Shown piece after piece: positions 1 through 11,668 of a stretch of 64,000 nt of DNA. The stretch is from Talaromyces rugulosus (lineage: Eukaryota > Ascomycota > Eurotiomycetes > Eurotiales > Trichocomaceae). Every line of letters starts with the position of its first letter. The first letter of the stretch is position 1. Both the position numbers and the translations under genes were made by a program. The notes under the pieces are model-generated. The model was not told the origin of the DNA. It saw only the letters and a list, made by a program, of their open reading frames with translations, and searched no databases. The stretch covers positions 5,766,001 to 5,830,000 of the forward strand of contig NC_049561.1 of assembly GCF_013368755.1 (NCBI RefSeq), given 5' to 3'.

Positions 1-153
1 CTCATTGGAATTAGGCGAAGGTTGTGGCCGACTCCTGACGGCGGCCACGCTCTTAATGAGTCTTTGCCGGAATCTTTCAATCCCACCCGGTGACAACTCT
101 CTAACATCGACATACGAAAGTTCACCGCAACCCTGAAAGGAGTGTTAAACCCT

Positions 154-3100
154 CTATGATGTAAAAATGAAAGGTAGACTGACACAAATATATGATATCC
201 TTCGGTAGCTGGTGGGTGGAGGGAAGCAGATGCCCATTAACCAAAGCCACCACGACGACCATATCGTCACCTTGTCAGGTTTCATATAGTCTGATGGGAT
301 TTCCTCCGCAGGATTGTCTCTCTGATGAGAAACTTGATTAGTGTCACCTCTCTGTTCTTCCAATAGCTCTGATTTGGCAGCGACATAAAACCTTTCGTTC
401 TCGCCATTATTCGATGGCTTTTGAGGGAACGAAATCATAATATCCTGGAATGATGGCTCAAGAAACACAGAGTTAGTTGACGTAGCATCGGGTTGTAGTT
501 TCTCTCGTGAGTCAGCTATCCCAGGTGAATGATAGAGAAATCTACGAAGATTTTGCTTATAGAGGTGGAAGGGTCGTCCGGAGATAAGGAATTCTGCGGT
601 TTCTTTTAGTTTAGATAGCTCGGCCTCGGACACATCGTTTCCTCTGTCATTATCGTCATCCGTGTCTTCGCTGTCTTGCCTGGCATCGTCTGCATTGCCT
701 GATGCAGAATATGGTATACCTGCCATGTCACCGGATATTATACCATCATTATCCGTGTGCGCTGGCTGCGCTGTAGAATCCCCATCATCCAGAAAACGAT
801 CAAGCAAAGAGAGACTGTCCTTCTCCTGATTCAGCATGATGTTTATTTTTTCTCGAATAGTATTGTCTGTGGGCTTAACAAGGGTACAAACTCCCGCGGA
901 GATGCGAATTCTGTTGTTTCGCGAGCGCAAGAATTCAACAGCTATCTTTTGGGAAGGGATATGGCCGTCTGAGCGGAGATCCATGAAAAATGTCTTCAAC
1001 AAGCGTCGATGATTTCTCACGAACGTCGCTTCGCCCATGGTTTTAGCTGCTTCCTGATATAGAGCTAACAGCTCAAAGTCGTCCGTAAACGTTTTTACAA
1101 TATATTTCACCGCAACTTGTTGATAATTGGCCGCCCCAGGGTCAGTTTCAGCTAAGGAGTTAATGTCGTCAGCTGTTGACTTAAGTGACTGGACATCATC
1201 TTCTCTTTTCTCAAGCTTATGTTCCATTTTCGGCGTTTTATAGTTGAAGAAGGTCATGGGTAAACGAGACTCTATAACTGGGTCAATGTCCACGATGGCT
1301 CCATATGATAGCGAAGACGGGGGGGTAGAGCGAGCTTGATCTGACCAAAGGTAAGGAGAAGAATCCGCTAGTGTGTGTGAAAAGTCTACGGAGGTGGCTT
1401 CCCTCTCGCGCTTGCCCCTCCGCAAATTTAGCGCTTCTGCTTCCTTCAGCCGTCCTTGGTTCTTGTACGTCGATGCGAGGTTTGCTATGCTGCTTAGGGT
1501 ATTAGGGTGCTCTGGTCCAAGTATCCGTTCGCTAATTTCCATCACCTGCACATCAAGCTCTTCTGCTTCCTTCCACCGTCCTTGGTTCCAGTATGTCGAG
1601 GCAAGATTGCCCATGCTGCTCACAGTGTTAGGATGCTCTGGTCCAAGAATTTGTCTACTAAACCCCAATACTTGTAACTCAAGCTCCTCAGCTTCGTTCC
1701 ATCGACCCTGATTCCGATAGGTTGATGCTAGATTCGCTATGCTGATCAGAGTGTCGGGATGCTCAGCTCCTAGGACTGTCTTTTTTGTCTCTATTACTTG
1801 CATACCAAGCTCTTCTGCTTCCTTCCACCGTCCTTGGTTCCAGTATGTCGATGCAAGATTTCCCATGCTGCTCACAGTGTTAGGATGCTCTGGTCCAAGA
1901 ATTTGTCTACTAAACCCCAATACTTGTAACTCAAGCTCCTCAGCTTCGTTCCATCGACCCTGATTCCGATAGGTTGATGCTAGATTCGCTATGCTGACCA
2001 GAGTGTCGGGATGCTCAGCTCCTAGGACTGTCCTCCTTGCCTCTATCACTTGCATGTTCAGCTTCTCTGCTTCATTCCACCGACCCTGATCCTGGTAGAT
2101 TGATACGAGATTATTCATGCTGATTAGAGTAAAGGGGTGTTCAGTTCCCAAAACTGTCTTCCTTGTCTCCAGTACTTGCACCTCCAGCTTCTCAGCTTCG
2201 TTCCATCGACCCTGATTCTGGTACGTTGATGCTAGGTTCGCCATGCTGACCAGAGTGTCGGGATGCTCCAGTCCAAGGACTGTTTTCCTTGTCTCCAGTA
2301 CTTGCACCTCCAGCTTCTCAGCTTCGTTCCATCGACCCTGGTTCCAATAAGTTGATGCGAGATGGTTCATGCTAGTCAGAGTAAATGGATGCTCCAGTCC
2401 AAGAACTAACTTCCTTGTCTCAAGTACTTGCACTTCCAGTTTCTCAGCTTCGTTCCATCGACCCTGGTTCCAATAAGTTGATGCGAGATTTTTCATGCTA
2501 GTCAGAGTAAAGGGATGCTCCAGTCCAAGAGCTTTTTCTGATCCTTTCAATGCCCGTCGATGCATCGATTCCGCCTCTTCATATTTCCTTTGCTTAAAGA
2601 GCACTAAGCCAAGATTATCGACACTATTGAGCGTGTTAGGATGCTCTACTCCAAGCACCTTCTCACTTTTTTCTAGAACCCGTCGATGCATCGCTTCCGC
2701 CTCGTCATATTTCCCTTGGCTGGAGAGCACATTGCCAAGGTTATTGACACTGGTGAGCGTGTTAAGATGCTCGCGGCCAAGCACTTTCTCTTGTGCTTCT
2801 AGAGCCCGTCGACACATCGATTCCGCCTCTTCATATTTCCTTTGCTTAAAGAGCACTAAGCCAAGATTATCGACACTATTGAGCGTGTTAGGATGCTCTA
2901 CTCCAAGCACCTTCTCACTTCTTTCTAGAACCCGTCGATACATCGCTTCCGCCTCGTCATATTTCCCTTGGCTGGAGAGCACATTGCCAAGATTGTTAAC
3001 ACTGGTGAGCGTGTTAGGATGCTCGCGGCCAAGCACCTTCTCTCGTGCTTCTAGAGCCCGTCGATGCATCGCTTCCGCCTCATCGTACGCTCCCTGAAGA

Positions 3101-5878
3101 TCTAGAAACCATCCACAATTATCGGAGATGGTGGCCACATTTAATCGATCTGCATCATCGACCTCAGGTCGAGACTCCAGCACATGTTTGGCATGTGCAA
3201 GAAGCGATCGACATTGTGTCCAGTATTCGTATTCGCCATTGGGGAATACTTGCGCCATAATCTTTCGCGACTGGGCCTGCCACCCGTCCAGCTGCTGTCG
3301 GGTTTTCAGCCATGCCCGGACCGAGAGCTGCACCAGTCGGTGCATTTCAAACAGCTGTGCATCTCCATCCACCCGGATCAAAGAATAGCTTATCAGCGGC
3401 GCCAATCGATCTTCAAACTGCAGTCTGCCGTCGTCCCCACGAACAAGGTCTTCGGGAATCCCCTGCCGATCGAACATGCTCATCAGCGCGAGCAGGTCCG
3501 TCGTGGACGGCTGATCCTGGCGAATTTGCTCAAATGACAGCTGCCATGTCGTAATGACCGCATCTCGAATGCCCGGGTCTCGCCGAAGATCTTTTGCATC
3601 CTCATGCCGCAGAAGATAGGTCTGGTTCGACTCGCTCTCATGAAAGAGTTGCAAGTATTGGGAGACCGAGGTGCGCGGTAATCGGTTCGCAATGTAGGAT
3701 CCGGCCTGGGTGATCGCCAGCGGGATGTACTCCAGCGCCTGCACCAGGGCTTCTTCATCCCCTGCCCGTGATGGGCTGCCAGGAATCCTCGTCCGGAGTA
3801 ACCGCAGCGATTCGTTCTTATTCATGGGCGGAATATCAATGATAAGACCGTCAATCCCGACCAGATTTCGCGCCGCCAGACGATTCCGCGACGTTACCAG
3901 GACCGATCCGTGGGTGGCCTGGGGCAGGAAGCTCACCAGTGGGGCTCGTCCGTCCGCGTCGTCGCTATGGAAAAACATCCTGTCGTTATCCGCATTATCC
4001 AACACTATCAGCCAGTGGCCATGGCTCTCGTCGCACAACCACTGATAGACGAGCTGCAGGATGTTTGTCTTTGGGTCGTCGCGTCCTGGGATCTCGGCGA
4101 CGACCGCAATCTGCTGGTAGCCTTGCTGGACCCGAGCCGCATTGCTGGCGTGAATCCAGAACACCCACATGTACGGTACGGATTCTCGCACGCGGTAGGC
4201 ATATTCGATGGCCGTTTGTGTTTTGCTGGGAAATAAATACATTAGTTGGAATGCAAATAGCCCTTTTAATAGCAACTACCGACCCCACACCGGCTAATCC
4301 TATCAATGCCATCCGTTCGTGACCTTGGCCGATCACCCTGACTTTTTTATTGATCGTCTGGATGATATCCTCACGCCCTACGAACATCGGATCCTTCTTG
4401 AACGGCACCGTGGAGCATGGCTGGAGTCGGTAACGCGCCTGCACTGGAAATTCTCCGTATTAGCTCGTGGAAAGTCTCTCGAATCAGTCACTCACTAAAT
4501 CGAGCCGCCACCACCGATGGGGCGTTTTGGGCGAACTGTCGCAGTTTATCGAGCGCCGTTCGATACCCGGCCGCGTTGCGCGTGTCGAACTTGACGATCC
4601 TTGAGTGGTCCGCATGCAGCGGCACCTTGTCCTCCACATGGTCGGGAAGCTCGAGAAGCGCTGAGTCCGAGTCGACGGCCGTGACCAAATCCCCTGTGCG
4701 TTCCCATCGTCCGTGATCCGACTCCTATTGCGATAGTCAACCCGTGTCCCTGGCGAAGACACAGACCAATACGTACAAAGACCAACTGCCTCGTCTGCTC
4801 CGTCTCGTAGAAGCTGACCACCTTGCGGTCTTGGATTAGATTCTTAAAATCCGCCAGCTGGTGCATCAACAGATCGGATTTGCTGGAAATTTGCTGCAGT
4901 AATCTCTCGCGCGGATGCTTCTTATCCCCAGCCAGCATCTGCTGGATATCGCTTACGAGGAGGCCCCTGTGCGGGATGGCAAAGAGGAGCATGCCGTATG
5001 TGGCCCGATACAGCGATGTGATGGCTGGGTGGTCGTCCTCCATCGTCTGGATGGCCCGTACCAGGCACTAGAAGTGATATTAGCATATATCATGTCAACC
5101 TTAGCAGTAGTCTCACATGAGCCAGGATAATACCTCCAAAGCTGTGTGCAATGAAGAAGAGAGGTCTCTGCTGGAGCTAGTCAAGCCGTTAGCCAAACTT
5201 TGAAATTGAGCGAACAAGTAAGAAACCTTGTCTACCTCCTTTGTGTTCCTGATTTTCTTGATCTCCTCTATCAGCTCCCCCCCGTAGTCCAGGATGGTAT
5301 CGACCCCATGGCTCGACAGCTTCGAGTTGTAGCCATAGATCATCATGCGACATCGTGGTAAATCCTTGGATAGGAAATCGCGAAGCCACATGCGACCGAG
5401 ATTGCCTCGTCCCTGCCACGATCCGTAAGCGTGTCCATCCAGCCCAGCAATTGCGATAATACTATATCGCGCTATCCGTCAATATTAATCTTCGAGGTAT
5501 AGATAAAAGCACAGGTCCTTACTCTGCAATAACTGGCTCCTTTTTGTCCGGCGCGTAGAGCTGGGTAAAGCCAAAGAAATGGCAGTCAAAGTTAATGTCA
5601 CAGTCTCCCATCTCGAACTGCCAGTTTCCGAGAGGGTCGACTCTCAGCTCACTAAGGAACTGAGGTATCCCACCACGAAACCGCACCAGCGCCACTCTCT
5701 GTGTATCCGCTTCATAGCATGAAGGTACGATCGTTATCTCGGCCTCGATCTGCGATCTCTCATCGTCGTTCAAGTGGTCCTGGAGGGCTTCCTGTAACGC
5801 CGTCTGGAGATCTGTATCAGGTCGATCCCTAGAAAGACCCGTTACCCGGAAGACGTGCAACTTTCGCTGACTAGCCAT
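154..5878 (-). CDS. NOD-like receptor: alpha/beta-hydrolase - NB-ARC - TPR protein
   Basis: Spliced by eye into seven exons (5878-5523, 5461-5236, 5176-5117, 5067-4777, 4724-4496, 4443-4284, 4225-154), giving about 1797 aa in one frame. The N-terminal ~120 residues form a leader seen in related fungal proteins. A SesB-like alpha/beta-hydrolase follows, with GLDGHAYGSW and a nucleophile elbow AHSFGG (Ser near residue 204). The NB-ARC begins with FVGRED; its P-loop GLAGVGKT is formed across a 58-bp intron, followed by Walker B-like WLIVLDNADN, PLAITQAGSY and MHRLVQ. About 14 kinesin-light-chain-type TPRs of 42 residues lie near residues 815-1376, then a ~420-residue C-terminal module. Such proteins are known or proposed non-self/incompatibility sensors: ligand sensing by TPRs, ATP-driven oligomerisation, and a lipase-like N-terminal effector. 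That role here is inference. The 3' end could hold further introns that I did not detect. Confidence 0.85.
1430..3095 (-). repeat. TPR-coding tandem repeats, 126-bp unit with 252-bp higher-order duplications
   Basis: The TPR array of the NLR is made of 126-bp units (42 codons), each with an EHPxTLxSxxNLA-type core. Two stretches repeat as pairs with a 252-bp period. In 1561-1812 versus 1813-2064 I count about three mismatches over the first ~215 bases. The other pair is 2571-2822 versus 2823-3074. Units near 2160-2530 are also very alike. Such high DNA identity points to recent unit duplication or conversion. Confidence 0.9.
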
Positions 5879-6959
5879 CTTGATGTGTGATCATGCTTAA
5901 CAATATTATGATAGAATAAATAAGAGCGAGTTGCCGTGTATCAGACAGAGTATATCAGCCTTGGTCGACAAGGCTGAATCGATCAGCTAGTGCGGGGTAT
6001 TGGGCCTGCGCCCTGCAACCCTCACCCTTAACATTTCGTACAAAACAAGATGTACCTGATCTCCAACTGATTCTCACAACGTATGGAGGATTTCTAATTG
6101 TGAGATATGATTTTCCTACTCACAACAAGATCGGAAATACAGAGTCCAGCCGCAAACAATGCCAAGCACTACCCTCGCATCAGTGACCAATTCATGACTA
6201 GTGTACATTAGGTTTAGCCTTGATCTAGCTACTTTTGATGTAGCTCCGTGAGAAGACGCCGGTTTCCATGTGACCTACTTCAGGGACAAGCCAAAACATG
6301 GCTGTAGTATGTACCATGACATACACGTGACTTGTGAGTCACTTCTCGGCAAAAATATGTGGGTTCCACTGGTCAAAACAGATAATTGGTCACATTTGCC
6401 CATGCGGGTGTTTGAAAATGCACTACGTCAGACCCACATACCTTGTCCTCCGAAACACTCCATTAAACACCCTCCACATTGCAGTGCTGCTTGTTTTTTG
6501 ATGATCAACGATCGTTGTGATTTCAACAGGTCCACATGGTCATAATTTGTTCGTGCTCGTCAAATGTTCATCCATTGCTGTTTAATGGTCAACACATTCA
6601 TTGTATCATAATCTGCGTTTATTTTGCTGGGGTGGTTAACTGATAATCAATGAACATAACCAGCATGTTTAATTCCTGGGGCCTGTCAAATCTGCATGGC
6701 TGAGGAATTAGTTATATAGAGCAAATAAATAAAATAAATATAATTAAGACCAGATACCGAATTCATCAGTTGGTTGAAGGTTCATCAGCTTGTGTGGGCA
6801 TTCATACATGTAGATGTATTATTGTAAATGTTCTCAAGTTTCAATAAACAGCATCAAATAGTTTAACCAGCCTTAAAAATATTTTTATATGGCATAAGCT
6901 AAGATGATCTATCGCTACAGTATAGCATATCTGGAAAGCTATTATTAAGCTATAGATAG
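5879..6959. other. AT-rich intergenic DNA upstream of the NLR
   Basis: No gene seen. The 91-codon open frame at 6270-6545 has no recognisable family and no clear coding character. The first few hundred bases should hold the NLR promoter. The rest is AT-rich and merges into a transposon relic. Confidence 0.5.
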
Positions 6960-7510
6960 GTGTTTAGCAGTGTTCAGGCTGTACCGTTGCCGGAAAGTGC
7001 GAATGGCTTCAATTCCATATGGTATGGTAAAAGGTCGGACTCCGATGCCCCGCATCAATCTGCGTTATGGCGTCGGGCTAACAGGAAGCCTTCCATTGTG
7101 GATAAAGCCGCCAACCAACAGTATCTCACCCCACAGGAGAAGCAGGCGCTGACAGAATATGTCTTGCGAATGGCGGATAATAGCTATCTACTCCTAGTAA
7201 AATTTCTCTGTTCATTCGCCTAGATTATCGTGCGCCAATAATCCTTGATCTTCTAGATCGCAGACCCAGATCTTAAGGTCTGATTATTAGGAAAGAATTA
7301 GCCGCAAAGCTTTTACTAATGACATTTAGAACTAAAGTTACGACGGCTAAAGACAATCAATTAGAAGTGAGATAGCCAATAGACCAAGGCGAAAGTTCAA
7401 TAACGATTTACTGTCATTGGCCGAGAGTTAGCTCATCCCGCTATTCTCCCGATGAACGTGTATGGACGAGATGGGTCCTCCTCAGCACTCAATTCTTTAC
7501 AGTTGCACCA
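6960..7510 (+). pseudogene. Relic of a pogo/Fot-type DDE transposase
   Basis: Conceptual translation keeps one frame for more than 380 bases and matches the N-terminal part of fungal pogo-like transposases: DKAANQQYLTPQEKQAL, then VKFL, IIVRQ, GKN-stop-PQSFY and HLELKLRRLK. After a frame change near 7380 the reading resumes as VIGRELAHPAILPMNVYGRDG, the stretch just before the usual catalytic MDETG region. There are about eight in-frame stops. Two can be assigned against the family consensus, Gln CAG to TAG and Trp TGG to TAG, both C-to-T or G-to-A changes as produced by repeat-induced point mutation. The family match is from memory, not a search. No terminal inverted repeats were confidently placed. 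Confidence 0.7.
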
Positions 7511-7657
7511 GAAATCTTCTTAATTATACACATGCAGATTGATTTTCAAACCCTAACATGGGACATAACTAATCCAAATACGGTTACTGTGTTATTTTGG
7601 GTATGTTTCGAGGCTGAGTAGTATATTACCATACAGCAAACCACCGCTGGGAAAGTG

Positions 7658-7675
7658 TATTGTTACAGTGCTAGT
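7658..7675 (+). repeat. 18-bp direct repeat, copy 1
   Basis: TATTGTTACAGTGCTAGT occurs here and again, identically, at 8687-8704, 1029 bp away in the same orientation. It begins with a TA step followed by CAGTGCTAG, which resembles ends of Tc1/pogo-type elements. No inverted partner was found. Confidence 0.5.
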
Positions 7676-7949
7676 AAAAACGTTATTTTCTTCATGATGT
7701 CATTCTTGATTTGGCTTAAGGCAACAGTCATACTGTATCCTAAACTGATCTCCTGCAATTACTCCCCCACGGCAAAGTCAGATTTAGTAAATGATTGACA
7801 CTACTGCTTTTGCCTACCCAAAGGCTTTCCTGTTATTCTTCTTTTCCTTTTCCTTAGCCCCATTTAGAGTTATTTTTTACCAAACGTGTTCTCGAATCAT
7901 TGAAACTAAGCTACCTCCGCGAATATGAGAAATGCGGCACTCTGGCTAT

Positions 7950-8557
7950 GCCTATATGAAGCTTTAAGCGGATTGTGGAAATGGTGCATTCCGAAGTGCC
8001 TCGGCCTGGATTTCTCATACAGGCGGGGCTATTTTGAGATATTGAGGCCCAAATTCATCCAGCAATCTCCGAACAAAAGCATCATGGGAGTTATAAAGCT
8101 CGATTGTGGTAAAGTGATATCCTTAAATTCCTTGAAAGTCAGGTGTTCCCAGAGGCTTTTCTAATAGAGGATAGATTCTTTTGCATCAGAGAGGTCCAAG
8201 TTGATGTTCTTTGCAACAAGATAGAATGATGATGTAATAGCATGGGCCTTGGAGTGTTTATAAAGTTGAATATCGGAAAACGCGTTGAAAGCGTGGAGTA
8301 GGTATACTGCATCCCAGGACTCGACTCGGTGAAGAAGCAGGACGAGTGAACCCAGGCTTAAGACGATTCATTGCAAATACCAATTGAGAAACCGTTAAAC
8401 GTTGTGACTCGCAACCACTGCGATATTCCTCCCTCAGATGATCCTTACCTACTGCTCCCCCACAGATCATAATATCGTATAGATCGCCAAGAAACGGCCG
8501 GGATATGTTAAATTTGCTGGAATCGGGATGTCCTCTAATATCGTCATTCTCTTGCAT
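7950..8557 (-). pseudogene. Degraded coding fragment of unknown family
   Basis: The minus strand has a 99-codon open stretch (8557-8258) that reads on, with a frame change and stops, through phrases with protein-like composition such as HAITSSFYLVAKNINLDLSD and LWEHLTFKEFKDITLPQSSF. A neighbouring frame gives HDAFVRRLLDEFGPQYLK. These look like parts of one inactivated gene, but I do not recognise the family. It may equally be the remains of a mobile element, given the transposon relic nearby. No start codon, intron pattern or promoter can be defined. Confidence 0.3.
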
Positions 8558-10058
8558 CTATTTTTATAAGCCAGTCCTTGCCGTAACAAAATTCTCATCC
8601 TGCTGGCCAAGTACTCTGATTCAATATATAATACCTGAGTTGCCCTATTGCTGTTGATGTTATAATATAAAGCAATATCTCGGTATTATTGTTACAGTGC
8701 TAGTGAAGCCACTATAATTTTTTTGTAGCTAGAGAGGTACTGATGGGGGGTTGTATTCCTGTGTGGCTGAATCAATGGAGCGGTTTGATATGGGGGTTCT
8801 GTCATATAACACATCTGGTTAGATATTAACAACTATCATAATAATAAGAACTTATGTCTTCTTGATATTATTGATAGTAATTAAATTTTTAGGGGATTTT
8901 TTAGCTAATTTAATAACTTGATTTTCTAGAAGGCTGTTATAAGGCTAAATGTAAATTTTGCTATATAATTAACTCTGTAGACAGCAATTCTCTTCTCTCT
9001 GTTAATTTTCTAATAATTAGCGTCCGGGCCACTCCAATTATCTAAGAGTTCTGTGTTTTTACAAGATGATAGGTTCTACACAAAACTCTTTACTGCTATA
9101 TTCTTTTCAAAAGGCTGATCAGCTGAGCAGTGGCCTCGAAGGTACTCCCGGCATTTTTCAAAATATTTGGTACTTTCATTCTTTCTTTATCAAAGCTGGC
9201 CTCCTTGGACGTAACCTATCTGAATGGGACCTCTTGCCTTTCAGTGGCAGTAGTAAATTTCATACAAATTGTTATACAGTTGTTTTTATTTCACTATATT
9301 CAGCTTATCTGTAATCTTTATATACCTTTTCTATCGCTAAAGCTTCTATAAATGATCAATATTTATACTCTTAGATAGTATAACTTAATTCTAGGCAATC
9401 AGGCTAATGCTATATTAAAATATACTATTAATTATGCATTCCTGATCTTAATAGAGGACATGTTGGCATCATTATTATATTAAGGGTGTTTTATGTTGGT
9501 CAGTGTTAGGCTGTAATTAATAACTCCACTTTTATATAATTTTTCTTTGGATAAAAGAATTAACAAAGAAAATGGATAGAAATTATTTAGACTCCTTTTT
9601 ATTGATTTCTAGCTGGTGGAGTTGTAAACAGGTTGATAAAAAGTATAGGTACCTGGGAATTGTTTCATCACACACGGCATTTCATGTCGCAGGGATGGGG
9701 GTTATATAACTAGGCATGTATTTCCGTTTTAGGATAGACGCTACCCCGCAATTCGAGGCCAATCACGGATCTTGCTTCAGTGCTTATTACAGCTTACTAT
9801 TATTATTGTTTCAAAAGTAAGTTCAGTTCAGGTCAGCAGACCAGCTCGCGACTGCGGGGGCCAACACTTGAACCAGTCACCATGCCAGCAGCAGGCTTTG
9901 ACTGCATTCTGCCTTGTCTCGTTGCGGCATCCCCTCCACTTCGCCACGGCCGCATACATACGTCATCACCTGTTTAAAGAGGACAAGGTTCTGCGGGGGA
10001 TTTGGACAAATTTTAATTTTTCTCCCTCAAGACTATTCGATACTCGGACGGCGACAAG
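8558..10058. other. AT-rich intergenic DNA with a weak coding-like relic
   Basis: Very AT-rich, with no intact gene. Around 9060-9350 the minus strand contains a short protein-like stretch (EASFDKERMKVPNILKNAGS) bounded by stops, which may be another dead gene fragment. The last ~250 bases should carry the promoter and 5' leader of the membrane-protein gene starting at 10059. Confidence 0.4.
8687..8704 (+). repeat. 18-bp direct repeat, copy 2
   Basis: Second exact copy of the 18-bp sequence at 7658-7675. Bases beyond the shared part diverge after about three nucleotides, so this is a short end-like motif rather than a long terminal repeat. Confidence 0.5.
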
Positions 10059-11089
10059 ATGGCTTTCTGTACGTGCTGGTAGAGATTGAAGTAATATGTA
10101 TCATGCAGTCGCTAACAGCCTAGACAATCCCTTCCGGAAACACGAGACGCACAGTCACAACACCCTGCTTGTGTACCAGGTGCTGTCAGTCCTGTCCTGG
10201 GCTCTGGTTGCTATCTCAGGCATCTACTATTCCGTCCACAAGCCTCACGACACCAAACATGGCCACAGCATCTGGAAACAAGCCGACAAGCACCCGACCC
10301 CGTTCTCGCAAAACACCACCATCACCGGCATCTACTGGTAAGTCCAGTCGTTATATGCTGTAGTACTTCATCTGACCTGGCTCAGGATCATCCTGCTTCT
10401 GTCGCAGATCAGCTATCTCTGGCATTTCTTCTCCAAGAACTCGGTGCTCATCACCGCCGCCGCCAATGTCGCCTCGCATTTCATCCTGAATAACCTGCTG
10501 ATCTTTGCCTTTATCATGCTCTGGGTGCGCAGCTACTTCTGGCCCGCCGAGATTATCATCATCGTCCACCTGCTGAGCCAGTCGTCTGCCTACTGGACTC
10601 ACCTGGGCTCTCCGCCATTCGTACACTGGCCCGCCATCGCCGGCCCCTATGCCTGGGCCCTCACAGCGCTGTTTTGGAATGGCGCTGTAGCTGTGCATGC
10701 CCACAACCTGCCCTCGCGCATTGTGGCCAATGTGTTTATCTGGCTGATATTCTTGATTGGATGGGTGCACATTTTTGCCGCCAAGGATTATATCTTTGGC
10801 TACTCGCTGAGCATCCTGACTCTCTGTACCTTCCCCCCCCCCCCTTCTTCTTTTTACTCTCTTAAAAAGGGTTATACTAACTGGAACAGCACTCGCCGTC
10901 AAACAGCTCGCGGTCAAGGTCATCGCCTTGCAGTGGATCTTTGCCTTTGTCATCTTCGCCGTCTTTCTTGTTGGCTCCTTGTACGTCTCGTCGGCAGCGT
11001 ATTCCGGGCGTGATTTGTGGCTCAGACGAGTTGTTGCGCCGGAGTCAACGGCGGATCGGGAGCGTGAGCCGTTGCTCAATGATGCTTAG
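10059..11089 (+). CDS. Polytopic membrane protein, DUF1774-like
   Basis: Four exons (10059-10068, 10124-10337, 10386-10825, 10890-11089) give 287 aa beginning MAFYNPFRKHETHSH. The first exon holds only ten coding bases. It was chosen because it joins in frame to the conserved-looking NPFRKHETH start; an ATG at 10096 inside the first intron would give a different, stop-free leader. The protein has about seven hydrophobic segments and motifs PFSQNTTITGIYW and AVHAHNLP that I associate with the fungal DUF1774 family, whose function is not known to me. The third intron has a clear TACTAAC branch site and a C-rich tract. The C-terminus, REREPLLNDA, is hydrophilic and probably cytosolic. Confidence 0.8.
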
Positions 11090-11668
11090 TATGAGTATAC
11101 GATCCTATCTATGAATCCTGTTACGTGTGGTGAAGGAACGGCAATATGGAGAACTGATTTAACTGCTGGTTATGTGCTTTTGTTTTAAATTGATTTGTTT
11201 CAAAATATACGTAATGAAGCAAAATTGCGAGGGTGGATTTGTTTTTGTTAACCTTTTAACTCAAAATATAATATATCTAATCATGTTTATTATTATCCTG
11301 ACATTAAATACATTAAATAAATTAAATAAACCAATAACACTATATAATAATGTACAACTAGTTCCAACGGCCGACAATGGTCATTGGTCTGACTACGCGG
11401 TTGCCCCAGCAACAGCCAAGCATACCCGTCAACAGACTCGTCGACCCCAGACAGACTCCACCACGATATATCATTGATCCTTCTTCCTCTTCCTCAATTC
11501 AACCTGCATCAATACCAACACTGTGAACCAGAATCCATCCTTATCATCAACCATCCACGCGCACCATCACGCACGCCGCGTGTATACGACTATCATTTAA
11601 AACCAGTTCAATGCTTTGTTGATTATCCCCAACTGCTGCGCGTGTCTGCGACCGACACACAACACATA
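11090..11668. promoter_or_regulatory. Intergenic region: 3' end of membrane gene and chitin synthase promoter/leader
   Basis: The first half is AT-rich, with TTAAATA-like runs near 11300-11345. The 200 bases before the chitin synthase ATG are CA/CT-rich, as in fungal leaders. An open frame continues upstream of 11669 without an ATG, so the start was placed at the first ATG. Confidence 0.5.

Noticed and set aside
2495..3097. 200-codon plus-strand frame with repeating CSTPSTF text
   Set aside because: Antisense shadow of the TPR repeats; the periodicity comes from the 126-bp unit.
10351..11079. 242-codon minus-strand frame
   Set aside because: Antisense to the spliced membrane-protein gene, whose exons give coherent hydrophobic segments.
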